From CAZAYY01 sp964489525 (lineage in GTDB: Bacteria > Chloroflexota > Anaerolineae > Anaerolineales > JABWBV01), in contig CAZAYY010000011.1 in assembly GCA_964489525.1 (NCBI GenBank), forward strand, positions 70,838-134,837: a DNA stretch of 64,000 nucleotides, written 5' to 3'. Below are positions 7,895 through 16,259 of the stretch, one piece after another. Each line of letters begins with the position of its first letter. Position 1 is the stretch's first letter. Both the position numbers and the translations under genes were made by a program. A model generated the notes under the pieces. That model had not been told where the DNA came from, searched no databases, and saw nothing but the letters and a program-made list of their open reading frames with translations.

Positions 7895-7920
7895 CCCCCC
7901 AGCCCCACTTTGGGGTGGGG
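7895..7920. repeat. GC-rich palindromic repeat core
   Basis: CCCCCCAGCCCCAC / TTTGGGGTGGGG resembles the palindromic cores at 5922-5946, 32213-32237, 35855-35878 and 45651-45675. It lies in the intergenic gap after the hairpin 7824-7860 and just downstream of the phospholipase D gene. Confidence 0.6.
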
Positions 7921-7944
7921 TTGAGCAAAATAATCTTGCGGGAT

Positions 7945-9132
7945 TTATGGGCAGGCTGCCCGGGGTGGCTCGCGCGACTCTTCCCAGCGTTTCCAAAATT
8001 CTTCGGTGTAGGCTCGACCAATCGCATCGTTTGTGATGACCAGCGTGTTTTCATCATTGCTGTTATCCGCATTGTCCGAGAAGTTGAGCGAACCGGTGAT
8101 GACGATTTTTTCATCAATGATAATGACTTTGTGGTGAAAAGTGCCCGGGTTGGTGTCTTGCTTAACAGGAACACCCGCACAAAACAGGATGTTCAATTCG
8201 CTGAATTCGGTTTCGCTGGCGCGGGTTTCAAAAATACCTTTTACTTCAACCCCACGGTTGGCGCGTTCAATCATGGCTTGGGCGAGTGGGTCGTGGGTAA
8301 AGGAAAAAGCCATGAAGCGGATGCTCTTTTGGGCACTGCGCACAATGGGGATCAGGGCATCAATTACATGATCTTCCGAGGCAAAAAGGATAAATATGGG
8401 GGTGCCATTGATGGTGACAGCCTGGCTGGCGGTGGTGCTGGGGGAGCGCGGCCCAAACCACCCAACCCACATTTCTTCAAATTCTAACGCATAAATTTGA
8501 GCCACTTCGGGGGAGCGGATCACAATTACGTTGTTGTTGTTGCGGAAGTTGTCGTTTTTGGTCAGGTTGGTAGAACCTGTCCAGACGGTTTCCTGGTCGA
8601 AGATGATGAACTTATTATGCATCAGGGCGGTGCGTCCATCATCTTTAATTTCAATTCCAGCCTCTTGCAGCATGGCAAACTGGCCGTGCCCGAAATCATC
8701 ATCTGCACCCAGCCCGTGTTCGTCATCGGTGACCCAGCGAATTTTGACGCCCCGTTCGTGGGCCCTGATCAGGGCTTCGGCAACCGGGGTAAGGTCGAAC
8801 TCAAACGCGGCAATGTCAATCGTGCGCCTGGCGCTGTCAATCCGGGCGATCAGCTTTTCTGGAATCGAGTTTGTAAGGTCATTTGGATTGTTGATAATGC
8901 TCGGGTTGGTAAAATACACATCCCACCATTCGCCTGAGGTAGGCGCAACCACTGCGGTTGGCGTGGGGGGTGGGGGGTCGGCAAACAGGTTGAGGGGGTC
9001 GGCGCCGGTGAGAACGAAAACACCTACCACAATCAGGAAGAGAACGACCACAAGGATGATGATGTTGGTAGGTGAAAATAAGCCGCGCCTGGTTTGGGGG
9101 GCAGTGGGGGGTGTGGGTGTGGGTGCTGCCAT
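7945..9132 (-). CDS. Membrane-anchored phospholipase D-like protein
   Basis: The protein has two HKD motifs, H-N-K-F...D near residue 171 followed by TGSTNLT, and H-H-K-V...D near residue 333 followed by TGSLNFSD. These form one active site of the phosphodiesterase/nuclease superfamily (PLDc_2). Residues 1-20 are cytosolic and Pro-rich, a single membrane segment spans roughly 22-44, and a Pro/Thr linker leads to the catalytic domains, so the enzyme should face outside. The 395-residue length suits a Nuc-like two-domain protein. GAGGAG lies 6 bases before the ATG. The substrate, lipid or nucleic acid, cannot be told from sequence. Confidence 0.87.
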   Translation of the reverse strand: MAAPTPTPPTAPQTRRGLFSPTNIIILVVVLFLIVVGVFVLTGADPLNLFADPPPPTPTAVVAPTSGEWWDVYFTNPSIINNPNDLTNSIPEKLIARIDSARRTIDIAAFEFDLTPVAEALIRAHERGVKIRWVTDDEHGLGADDDFGHGQFAMLQEAGIEIKDDGRTALMHNKFIIFDQETVWTGSTNLTKNDNFRNNNNVIVIRSPEVAQIYALEFEEMWVGWFGPRSPSTTASQAVTINGTPIFILFASEDHVIDALIPIVRSAQKSIRFMAFSFTHDPLAQAMIERANRGVEVKGIFETRASETEFSELNILFCAGVPVKQDTNPGTFHHKVIIIDEKIVITGSLNFSDNADNSNDENTLVITNDAIGRAYTEEFWKRWEESREPPRAACP

Positions 9133-9227
9133 GGGTTGCTCCTCTCAATGTCAAACAGCCGGGGTGCCGGCTGTTTGCTGTAGGTTTCATAGGATTATAG
9201 TAGGGTTTTGTTTAAAAAGGCACCGTT

Positions 9228-9845
9228 TTATGGGAAAAGATCCAGGGGGTTTACATTTTGCCCCAGGCGTTTGTCGAAAACGTTCAGGTGGGTATGGTAG
9301 CCGCAGTCGCGGTTGCGGCAAGAACGCCCTTGAAAATCGGTTGTGTTGCCCAGGTTGCTCTCTGTGCCCACCTGGTCGCCCAGGGAAACCGATTCGCCTG
9401 CCGCAACACTGTAGACACCATGCAGCATGGTGACCCTGTATACTTCGTTTTCGATCACCAGTGTGGGGTTCCCCAGGCCGTCGGTATACAGTTCGGTAAC
9501 GGTGCCGTGAATGGGCGATTTGATCACAGCCCCATTTCCCCCACCCAGGTCAATGGCATAATGCCCATAAGATTGGCCATGGATACCCTGGGTGATCACA
9601 TACCAATCATAAGGCGCTGCAAAGGCAGCCGGGTCGGGTGGGGCAGGTGTTGGGGTGGGGGCGGCCTCTGCCAGCGTTGGAGAAAAGGTAGGTTCGCTGT
9701 TGAGCTGCACCATTGTTGGGGGTTGTGGGTTGGTTTGGGCTGCCTGGGCTGTTTCGGGTTCCAGGTTTAAGAGCAGGTTGATGGCCATGATCAATACCAG
9801 CCCGAAAGCGACCACGTTCAATCCATCCAGACGAAATGTTTTCAT
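9228..9845 (-). CDS. M23 family (LytM-type) peptidase, membrane-anchored
   Basis: M23 enzymes are zinc endopeptidases that cut peptidoglycan cross-bridges. The metal pattern is present: H-Y-A-I-D (HxxxD) and, near the C-terminus, H-T-H-L (HxH). One membrane segment lies at residues 9-27, followed by a Pro/Thr linker to the domain, so it is extracytoplasmic. It is 205 residues long and the domain is compact. The start is the ATG with a GGAGGG site; an upstream start lacks one. A CRNRDC pair inside the domain may form a disulfide. Confidence 0.87.
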   Translation of the reverse strand: MKTFRLDGLNVVAFGLVLIMAINLLLNLEPETAQAAQTNPQPPTMVQLNSEPTFSPTLAEAAPTPTPAPPDPAAFAAPYDWYVITQGIHGQSYGHYAIDLGGGNGAVIKSPIHGTVTELYTDGLGNPTLVIENEVYRVTMLHGVYSVAAGESVSLGDQVGTESNLGNTTDFQGRSCRNRDCGYHTHLNVFDKRLGQNVNPLDLFP

Positions 9846-10080
9846 AAAACAAACCCTCCCTGAATACAAGGGTAAATTACCCAGGCCAATGCCTGGAAAA
9901 AATTGGAGTTGGGCGAAGAACTCCAGGGAGACGGTGCCTAATCATACCCTGACCAGGGATAATCAGAACACTTGTTCTATTATAGCGCAAATGGGGAAAT
10001 GTGTAAAGTGTTTAATCAGGGGTTTCTTCAAATCAAAATGAATGGAAATCAGGTCCATTAGAAAGATAGGGGAGAAAAAC

Positions 10081-10107
10081 AAAAACCGGCAAAATATGCC
10101 GGTTTTT
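10081..10107 (-). terminator. Terminator of tRNA-Lys
   Basis: An 11-bp perfect inverted repeat (AAAAACCGGCA at 10081-10091 with TGCCGGTTTTT at 10097-10107) with a 5-base loop gives an uninterrupted T-run on the minus strand. It lies 9 bases past the tRNA end. Confidence 0.9.
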
Positions 10108-10115
10108 TGAGAGAG

Positions 10116-10187
10116 TGAGCGCGGAAGGACTCGAACCTTCAACCAATGGCTTAAAAGGCCACTGCTCTGCCATTGAGCTACGCGCCC
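10116..10187 (-). tRNA. tRNA-Lys (anticodon TTT)
   Basis: The minus strand folds into a standard cloverleaf. The acceptor is GGGCGCG/CGCGCTC with a G-U pair, the D arm is AGCTC..GAGC-type, and the anticodon loop CTTTTAA is read as TTT. The T arm is GAAGG-TTCGAGT-CCTTC. The discriminator is A. CCA is not encoded. Confidence 0.95.
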
Positions 10188-10354
10188 GTTGTTTTGGCGG
10201 TTTAGCGCGAAGGATTGTAACACGCCGCGTGGGATGCGTCAACATTTTTTGCCTCAATTTGCCTGGCCCTGGAAGCCACAAATTATCTGGAGGCTGCCTA
10301 AACGCGTTTTTGGGCTGCTGCACCCCAACTTGCCCATTCATTTGAAATTGACTC

Positions 10355-10382
10355 TTGACATATCCATTTGAAAGGGTAAGAT
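10355..10382 (+). promoter_or_regulatory. Promoter of the thioredoxin gene
   Basis: TTGACA (10355-10360), 16 bases, then TAAGAT (10377-10382). The leader to the TTG start would be about 50 bases. Confidence 0.7.
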
Positions 10383-10441
10383 TGTCTGGGGACACCAGTG
10401 CTGGTTTTCCTGGATTTTTTTGGGTTATTTTGGAGGTTATT

Positions 10442-10768
10442 TTGAGCGATATTACCCATATCAATGCCGATGTGTTTGAAAATGAGGTATTAAAATCTGC
10501 TACCCCGGTTGTGGTGGATTTCAGCGCGGTGTGGTGTGGTCCGTGCAAAATGCTCGACCCGGTCGTGAAGCAGTTAGCGGGGGAGTGGGCTGGCAAAGTA
10601 AAGGTAGTTAAAATTGATGTGGACCACAACCCGGAATTGGCAATGGCTTACCAGGTGATGAGTGTGCCCACCTTGATGTTGTTTGTTGGGGGCCAACCAA
10701 AAGAACGGATGATTGGCTTCAAACCCAAGCAGCAAATCGAAAAGCTGTTTTTACCCCATCTCAATTGA
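10442..10768 (+). CDS. trxA: Thioredoxin
   Basis: Thioredoxin is the general protein disulfide reductase of the cytoplasm. The 108 residues have the classic WCGPCK active site near residues 31-36, DFSAVWCGPC context, the conserved KIDVDHNPELA stretch and the cis-Pro in SVPTLMLF. The start is a TTG: GGAGG lies 5 bases before it, and the resulting length is exactly that of thioredoxin. An upstream in-frame extension would begin inside the promoter and is rejected. Confidence 0.95.
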   Translation: MSDITHINADVFENEVLKSATPVVVDFSAVWCGPCKMLDPVVKQLAGEWAGKVKVVKIDVDHNPELAMAYQVMSVPTLMLFVGGQPKERMIGFKPKQQIEKLFLPHLN

Positions 10769-10779
10769 AGACGACAGGT

Positions 10780-12210
10780 TCAGCCTGCCGGTAAAGCGAA
10801 TGTCACCCGGCTGCCCTGGCCTGGCTGACTGCTGATTTGGATGCTTCCGCCCTGGTTTTCAACCAGGGCTTTTGCTATTGACAGGCCGAGGCCAAACCCT
10901 GGCATCGTGTTCGACTCTGCCCGGTAAAACCGGTCGAAAACATGAACCAGCACCTCTTGAGGAATTCCGGGGCCTTGGTCTTGAACGCTGAACTGAACCT
11001 GGTTCCCCAGGCGTTCGGCTGCCAGGGTAATGTTTCCGGTGGAGTGCTTTAGCGCGTTGTCGAGCAGGATGAGCAATATTTGTTTGACTACATCCCGGTC
11101 GCTGAGCACGGTGATTTCTTTAACCTGTTGGGTGATGTTGCGCTGGGGTGCCAGCAGGCCAACCTGGCGCACCACCTCGGCGCACATGGTTTTTACGTCC
11201 ACAGGCTCCAGCCGGGGAGCTGCCTGGCCTGCATCTGCCCGGGCGAGAACCAGCAAATCGTTCACCAGGCGAATCAGGCGGTCGCTTTCATCCACCATGT
11301 CGTTCAGGATGTCTGCCTGGATTTCTGGCGCAGGGGGGGGCTGGCGGTTGAGCAGGCCCAGGTTGCCGCGAATGGTGGTCAGGGGGGTGCGCAGTTCGTG
11401 GGAAACATCGGCAACAAACCTGCGTTGCAAATCCAACGCACGCCGGATGTTTTGATAAGCCTCTTCCACCCGTGCCAACATGGTGTTAAAAGTGGTCGCG
11501 AGCTGGCCGACCTCGTCCTGAGGGCCCTGGTATTCCACCCTGCGGGTGAAGTCTTGTTCGCGCCCAATGGTTTGGGCGGTTTGGGTGATGGTTTGAATGG
11601 GGCCAAGGGTGGCCCCGGCAATGAACCAGCCCGCGCCAAAGGCAATGCCCAGGGTAACCACGCCCGCTGTCAATAGGGTGCGTCCCAGGCTGGCCAGGGA
11701 GCGGTTGCGCTCGGTGAGTGAACGGGCAATTTGCACAATTCCAGCCAAATCCCCATTTCTCAAAATGGGCACATTGTAAACCAGGTAGCTTTCCTGGTTA
11801 TAGATGACCGTTTCCCACCAGGGATACCGTTCATTTTGCAGGATGGCCAACCCTTCCTGGCTGAGGGGCAAGGCTTCATCCACCCCCCCAAACGGACTGG
11901 CGGCCAGGATGCCGCTGCTGTCCAGCACCCGCACAATCTCACGCTCGCGCAATTTGCGGAACGCTTCATCACCGGTGAGGTTTTCCAGGGGGAGGCTCTG
12001 TGGGGGTTCGGGGCGTGGTGCGATGTTGAACGGCGAGAAACTGCCCCGGGCAATCGATTCGACCAGTGGGTTGCCGCTCAGAACCAGGTCTTGTTTCAGG
12101 GATTCCAGGGTGGTCTGGGCCTGGCGTGTATACAGGGCAACCCCAAAAATCCCCAATGTGAGCGCCAGGATGGCGCTGTATAACAGGGTGAGTCGCAGGC
12201 GGATGGACAT
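10780..12210 (-). CDS. Sensor histidine kinase (HAMP-HisKA-HATPase)
   Basis: This is the membrane sensor kinase of the two-component pair with the regulator just upstream. Two membrane segments (about residues 8-26 and 168-188) flank an extracytoplasmic sensor domain. A HAMP domain follows, then the phosphoacceptor in SHELRTPL (H271), an N-box (LLDNALKH) and G-boxes (DQGPGIP, GFGLGLSIAKALV). The 476 residues are a normal class I layout. It begins 2 bases after the regulator stop with GGGAGG upstream, so the two are coupled. The stimulus is unknown. Confidence 0.93.
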   Translation of the reverse strand: MSIRLRLTLLYSAILALTLGIFGVALYTRQAQTTLESLKQDLVLSGNPLVESIARGSFSPFNIAPRPEPPQSLPLENLTGDEAFRKLREREIVRVLDSSGILAASPFGGVDEALPLSQEGLAILQNERYPWWETVIYNQESYLVYNVPILRNGDLAGIVQIARSLTERNRSLASLGRTLLTAGVVTLGIAFGAGWFIAGATLGPIQTITQTAQTIGREQDFTRRVEYQGPQDEVGQLATTFNTMLARVEEAYQNIRRALDLQRRFVADVSHELRTPLTTIRGNLGLLNRQPPPAPEIQADILNDMVDESDRLIRLVNDLLVLARADAGQAAPRLEPVDVKTMCAEVVRQVGLLAPQRNITQQVKEITVLSDRDVVKQILLILLDNALKHSTGNITLAAERLGNQVQFSVQDQGPGIPQEVLVHVFDRFYRAESNTMPGFGLGLSIAKALVENQGGSIQISSQPGQGSRVTFALPAG

Positions 12211-12212
12211 CC

Positions 12213-12893
12213 TTATGCCTCCCTCAATACATACCCCACGCCGCGCACGGTGTGGATCAGGCGGGGTTCGCCATTTGCTTCGGTTTTCTTGCGCAGGTAG
12301 CCCACATAGACTTCCAACACGTTTTCATCGCCGCCAAAATCGTATCCCCAAACATTGTGCAGCAGTTGGGCCCGCTCCAAAACCTGGCGGGGATGGCGCA
12401 TAAAGTACTTTAACAGTTCAAACTCAGTCAGGGTCAGTTCGAGGCGGGTTTCGCCTCGGGTAACCGAGTGGGTGAACAGGTCCAGGCGTAAGTCTGCAAA
12501 CACCAGAGGTTGGTCGGGACGGTCACTTTCTGCCCGGCGCAGCAAGGCATGGACGCGCGCCACCAGTTCAGCGGGTGCAAAGGGTTTTACCAGGTAGTCG
12601 TCTGCGCCGCTTTCCAGGCCTTCGACCCGGTTTTCTAAAGCATCGCGCGCGGTGAGCATTAATACGAACACTTTATTCTTCTCCGCTCGAAGCTGCTGCA
12701 GCACGGCCATGCCATCCATTTTGGGCATCATCCAATCCAGGATGAGGATATCTGGTTTGTGATGGTCCACTTGCTCCAGGGCTTCGCGCCCGTTGGAAGC
12801 CGTAATGACCTGCAAGCCCTCATATACCAGGGTGCGCTGGAGCATTTTGAGCAGTTTTTGATCATCATCCACAATCAATACGGTTGCCATCAT
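12213..12893 (-). CDS. OmpR/PhoB-family response regulator
   Basis: The receiver domain (residues 4-115) has the acidic pocket D9/D10, phosphoacceptor D53 in LILDWMMPKMDG, the conserved Thr in LTARD and Lys in LVKPF. A linker leads to a winged-helix domain with LTLTEFELLKYFMRHP and VYVGYLRKK, typical of OmpR-type DNA-binding proteins such as MprA. The start is one of two adjacent ATG codons after AAGGAAAAGG. It is transcribed away from the VTC operon across a 245-base gap, so it could control that operon, but no operator was identified. Confidence 0.93.
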   Translation of the reverse strand: MMATVLIVDDDQKLLKMLQRTLVYEGLQVITASNGREALEQVDHHKPDILILDWMMPKMDGMAVLQQLRAEKNKVFVLMLTARDALENRVEGLESGADDYLVKPFAPAELVARVHALLRRAESDRPDQPLVFADLRLDLFTHSVTRGETRLELTLTEFELLKYFMRHPRQVLERAQLLHNVWGYDFGGDENVLEVYVGYLRKKTEANGEPRLIHTVRGVGYVLREA

Positions 12894-13138
12894 CCTTTTC
12901 CTTGGCACGTTTGCGTCTGTTGGAATCACCCCAACCGGCTTGCACCTGGGCGTTGTTCAGATTCCATACCTGCATGATACCCCCAATCATTGAGAAATAC
13001 CTGTGAAAATCGGGGCAATTTTCCCGGCTTCTCAACAACCTCTCAGGGTTCTCTTGGGTAATCCACAGTTGCGGGTTCTAGAATAAAGTCAAACAGATTT
13101 GACCGACCCCTACAAGGGCACTGCAATACCGAGGGCAT

Positions 13139-13930
13139 ATGAACCACCCACTCAGTCACATGATTCGCAAATTCAACCGGTTTGAGTTGAAATACCTGAC
13201 TTCTCTTCAACGCGCAGAAGAATTCAAGCAAGACCTGGCTGCTTACCTGGTTCCCGATGACCATGGCGGCATCCAGGGGGGCTACGGTGTGGCCAGCCTG
13301 TATTATGACAGCCCGGACCGCCGTTTTTTCTGGGAAAAGGTGGATGGGATTAAGTTCCGGCGAAAACTGCGCATTCGCTATTATGAAAACAACCTGCCTT
13401 TGGAATCTACATCGCCCGTGTTTGTGGAAATCAAGCAGCGTACTGACCGGGTTTTACAAAAGCGCCGGGTTGTGCTGCCGTACCACGAGGCGCTCACCAT
13501 GTGCGCCGGGCGGGAATTTCCGGCGCAATACGCGCCGCAAGACAGGCCCGTTTTGGAAGAAATGATGGATATGCTCTGGTCGTATAACCTGAGTCCAGCC
13601 AGCATCATTCGCTACCAGCGCCAGGCGTTCATGGGCATGGCTTACGATACCGGGCTGCGGGTGACATTTGACACCAATCTCCAATACCAGGTGAACCCTT
13701 ACGACCCGGATGCCCTGCGGTTGGATGGGCTGCAAAACTGCCTGCCGCTTTTTCCGCCCAATTGGGCGGTGATTGAAATCAAGGTCAATGAACGTATTCC
13801 TTACTGGCTGACTGAGCTGACTGCCGCCCACAATCTCTCTCTGGTGCGGGTGAGCAAATACTGCCGCAGCATTGAGCTTTCGCAAAACCTGGCGTTTGCC
13901 AGCAGGCTGTCGGCAATTCTAACCGTATGA
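13139..13930 (+). CDS. VTC-domain protein (polyphosphate polymerase-like)
   Basis: The 263 residues form one VTC domain, the tunnel-fold (TTM) catalytic domain of yeast polyphosphate polymerase Vtc4. Visible elements are the FELKYL strand near residues 17-22, the KFRRKLRIRYY basic strand near 79-89, VFVEIKQRTDRVLQKRR near 102-118, RYQRQAF and the C-terminal VIEIKVNERIPYW. These are the basic and acidic residues that line the tunnel. There is no SPX regulatory domain and no membrane segment. A GAGGG site lies 4 bases before the ATG. It is the first gene of a three-gene operon with DUF4956 and CotH. Polymerase activity is inferred; bacterial VTC proteins of this type are little studied. Confidence 0.85.
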   Translation: MNHPLSHMIRKFNRFELKYLTSLQRAEEFKQDLAAYLVPDDHGGIQGGYGVASLYYDSPDRRFFWEKVDGIKFRRKLRIRYYENNLPLESTSPVFVEIKQRTDRVLQKRRVVLPYHEALTMCAGREFPAQYAPQDRPVLEEMMDMLWSYNLSPASIIRYQRQAFMGMAYDTGLRVTFDTNLQYQVNPYDPDALRLDGLQNCLPLFPPNWAVIEIKVNERIPYWLTELTAAHNLSLVRVSKYCRSIELSQNLAFASRLSAILTV

Positions 13931-13965
13931 TTGCGAAATATTTTTTATAAAAGGATAGGATTCCC

Positions 13966-14646
13966 ATGGACATTTTTGCTTTTGAAGATTTAACAGGTGT
14001 TTTTTCGGTTACGGATGTGGTCATTAGCCTGGTGCTCAGTTTTGTGTTGTGCACTTTTATTGGCTATGTATACCAGATCACCCACAAAGGGGCTTCGTAT
14101 ACCCAGAGTTTTGTGCATACGCTGGTGCTTAACGGGATGGTGGTTGCCATTGTGATGCTGGTGATCGGCTCGAACATTGCCCGGGCTTTCGCGCTGGTTG
14201 GGTCGCTCTCCATTATTCGCTTTCGCAATGCCGTCAAAGAAACCCGTGATGTTGGCTTTATTTTCTTTTCAATGGCCATTGGCATGGCTGTTGGGACCAA
14301 GTTCTACCTGCTGGCTGTGATTGCCGCCATCGTCATTGGACTGCTGGTGCTGCTGATGACCCGCTTTAACTTCTTTGCCCGCAAGGTGGTCAGCCAGATT
14401 TTGCGCATCCAGGTGCCGAATGATGCCCCTTTTGACACGCTTTTTGAAGGACTGTTTCTTAAATATTCCAGCAGTTCAGAATTAATCAGCGTGGACAGTG
14501 CGCATGGCGGGATGCTGACCGAACTGACCTACAGCCTGGCGTTGAAAAACCAGGCCAAACTGCAGGAATTTTTATCGGAGTTAAAGCGGTTGAACGGCAA
14601 CAATAAAGTCAGCCTGATTGCTGGCTATAACAGCACAGATCTTTAA
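13966..14646 (+). CDS. DUF4956 membrane protein
   Basis: The first half of this 226-residue protein has four hydrophobic segments (about residues 14-34, 50-70, 73-92 and 100-124). A strongly conserved-looking SLSIIRFRNAVKETRDVGFIFF loop sits between two of them, with charged residues near the membrane. The C-terminal 80-90 residues form a soluble domain. The pattern fits the DUF4956 family, for which no function is established. An AAGGATAGG site precedes the ATG, and it lies between VTC and CotH genes with gaps of 35 and 14 bases. A channel or transporter partner of the VTC protein is a reasonable guess, no more. Confidence 0.8.
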   Translation: MDIFAFEDLTGVFSVTDVVISLVLSFVLCTFIGYVYQITHKGASYTQSFVHTLVLNGMVVAIVMLVIGSNIARAFALVGSLSIIRFRNAVKETRDVGFIFFSMAIGMAVGTKFYLLAVIAAIVIGLLVLLMTRFNFFARKVVSQILRIQVPNDAPFDTLFEGLFLKYSSSSELISVDSAHGGMLTELTYSLALKNQAKLQEFLSELKRLNGNNKVSLIAGYNSTDL

Positions 14647-14660
14647 GCGGAGGTGTTCCC

Positions 14661-16247
14661 ATGCGGATGATACTGCGCAGACATTACCCTTTGTTGATTG
14701 CCCTGCTGGTGGTGATGGGCGGGCTTCTGTTCGGGTTGGGCACCGTCCGAATTCAGGCCTACACGGTTTCCGGCGCGCTCCAGGTGACTGCCCAGCCTGC
14801 TGTGGGTGGGTACGATATTTCCGGTGACGTTGCTCTGTTTGATGATTCGGTTGTCCACAGCATCCAGCTCTTGATGGATGAAGCAGATTACCAGGAAATG
14901 ATCACCACCTACCAGGTTACCGGTGAAAAGGAATATTTTCATGCCGATATTGTGATTGATGGTGTGAAGATTGCTGATGTGGGTGTACGGCTGCGGGGCA
15001 ACGCCTCTTTGCGCACAGCCTTAGGGGGAGCGCTGGCCGGGCAAAGGCCTGGGGCTATGTTAGATAGGTTAGGGCAGGGGATGGGCAATCCACCCGACCC
15101 GGAAAACCTGCCCAACCTGCAAAACATGCCGGTTCCAGAGAACCTGCCGCGTGGCTTTAACCCGGGGGATGGCCAAAGCCCACCTGCCCTACCAAACATG
15201 CCCAACCAGCCCGGTGCCCAGGGCAACCGGATGGACGGGCCGTTTGGAGCCGCATCCACCGACACCACGGTCAAAATCCCCTTGCAAATTAAGTTTGACG
15301 AATTTGTTTCCGGGCAGAGCTACCAGGGGTATACCCGCTTTGCCATCCGCACCTACGGAACTTCTGGCGATGCCGCCATGCTGCAAGAACCGGTGACCAA
15401 CGCCATGGCCAGCCTGGCTGGCCTGCCTGTCACCCAGGCTGCTTATACCGGGTTTCGATTGAACGATGGCGAAGAACTGCTTTACACCATTTCGGAGCTA
15501 ATTGATGAAAGTTACCTGGAAAAGCATTTTGAATATTCCGATGGGGTCTTGTTCAAGGCCGAAGTGGGGTCTACAATGAGCTACCAGGGGGAGGACCCTA
15601 CCGTTTACGATAACAGTTTTAGCCAGCAAACCCGCAATGGCGAGGCAGATATGGCCGGGTTGATTGACTTCATTCGTTTTGTCAATTCTGCTGATGATGA
15701 AACGTTTGCGGCAGAACTGCCCGAGCGTTTCGACGTGGCGTCTTTTGCGGCTTACCTGGCCTTGAACAACCTGCTGGTGAATTATGACGCCATTGTGGGC
15801 ATGAACAACAACTATTACCTGTATTTTGACGACCAAACAGGATTGGTAACGCTGCTCATGTGGGATGGCAATGAGAGCCTGGGGCGGTTGGGCGGCGGTG
15901 GGACGGCTGCCGCGACCTACGATTTGTATTACACCAACACAGGTCAGCCAATGATGGGCCCACGAATGGGCGGCGAAAATCAGCTTGCCACCCGTTTCCT
16001 GGAAACCCCTGCCTTCAAGGCGCTCTACGAGGAAAAACTGGCCGAGATTTACCGCACTGTGTTTTTAAGCGGGGCGATTGTGGCCCAGGTGAACGAATAT
16101 GCCAACCTGGTGCTGCAGGTTAACCCCGAGCGCAGCCTGGTGGTTGAAGAAAACTACAATACAGCCGTTCAAAATATATTGGATTTCCTTGCCGGGCGCA
16201 GCGAATACCTGGCCAGCACGGCGCTGCTTGGGCAGGTTGAGCCGTGA
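14661..16247 (+). CDS. CotH-family protein kinase-like, exported or anchored
   Basis: CotH proteins have an atypical protein kinase fold; B. subtilis CotH phosphorylates spore coat proteins. This 528-residue protein starts with a membrane anchor or signal (about residues 9-30) and has a CotH N-terminal domain with VGVRLRGNASLR. A Pro/Asn/Met-rich insertion (about 125-195) follows, then the kinase-like core with KIPLQIKFDE, LNNLLVNYDAIVGMNNNYYLY and WDGNESLG, the last resembling the CotH metal-binding segment. GGAGGTG precedes the ATG. Being exported and paired with a VTC protein, it is unlikely to be a spore protein here; its substrate is unknown. Confidence 0.83.
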   Translation: MRMILRRHYPLLIALLVVMGGLLFGLGTVRIQAYTVSGALQVTAQPAVGGYDISGDVALFDDSVVHSIQLLMDEADYQEMITTYQVTGEKEYFHADIVIDGVKIADVGVRLRGNASLRTALGGALAGQRPGAMLDRLGQGMGNPPDPENLPNLQNMPVPENLPRGFNPGDGQSPPALPNMPNQPGAQGNRMDGPFGAASTDTTVKIPLQIKFDEFVSGQSYQGYTRFAIRTYGTSGDAAMLQEPVTNAMASLAGLPVTQAAYTGFRLNDGEELLYTISELIDESYLEKHFEYSDGVLFKAEVGSTMSYQGEDPTVYDNSFSQQTRNGEADMAGLIDFIRFVNSADDETFAAELPERFDVASFAAYLALNNLLVNYDAIVGMNNNYYLYFDDQTGLVTLLMWDGNESLGRLGGGGTAAATYDLYYTNTGQPMMGPRMGGENQLATRFLETPAFKALYEEKLAEIYRTVFLSGAIVAQVNEYANLVLQVNPERSLVVEENYNTAVQNILDFLAGRSEYLASTALLGQVEP

Positions 16248-16259
16248 AATGCTAAAGGG

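Noticed and set aside
14661..16247. Taking the CotH protein as evidence of sporulation.
   Set aside because: No other spore gene is present, and CotH-like proteins are common in non-spore-formers, often next to VTC genes.
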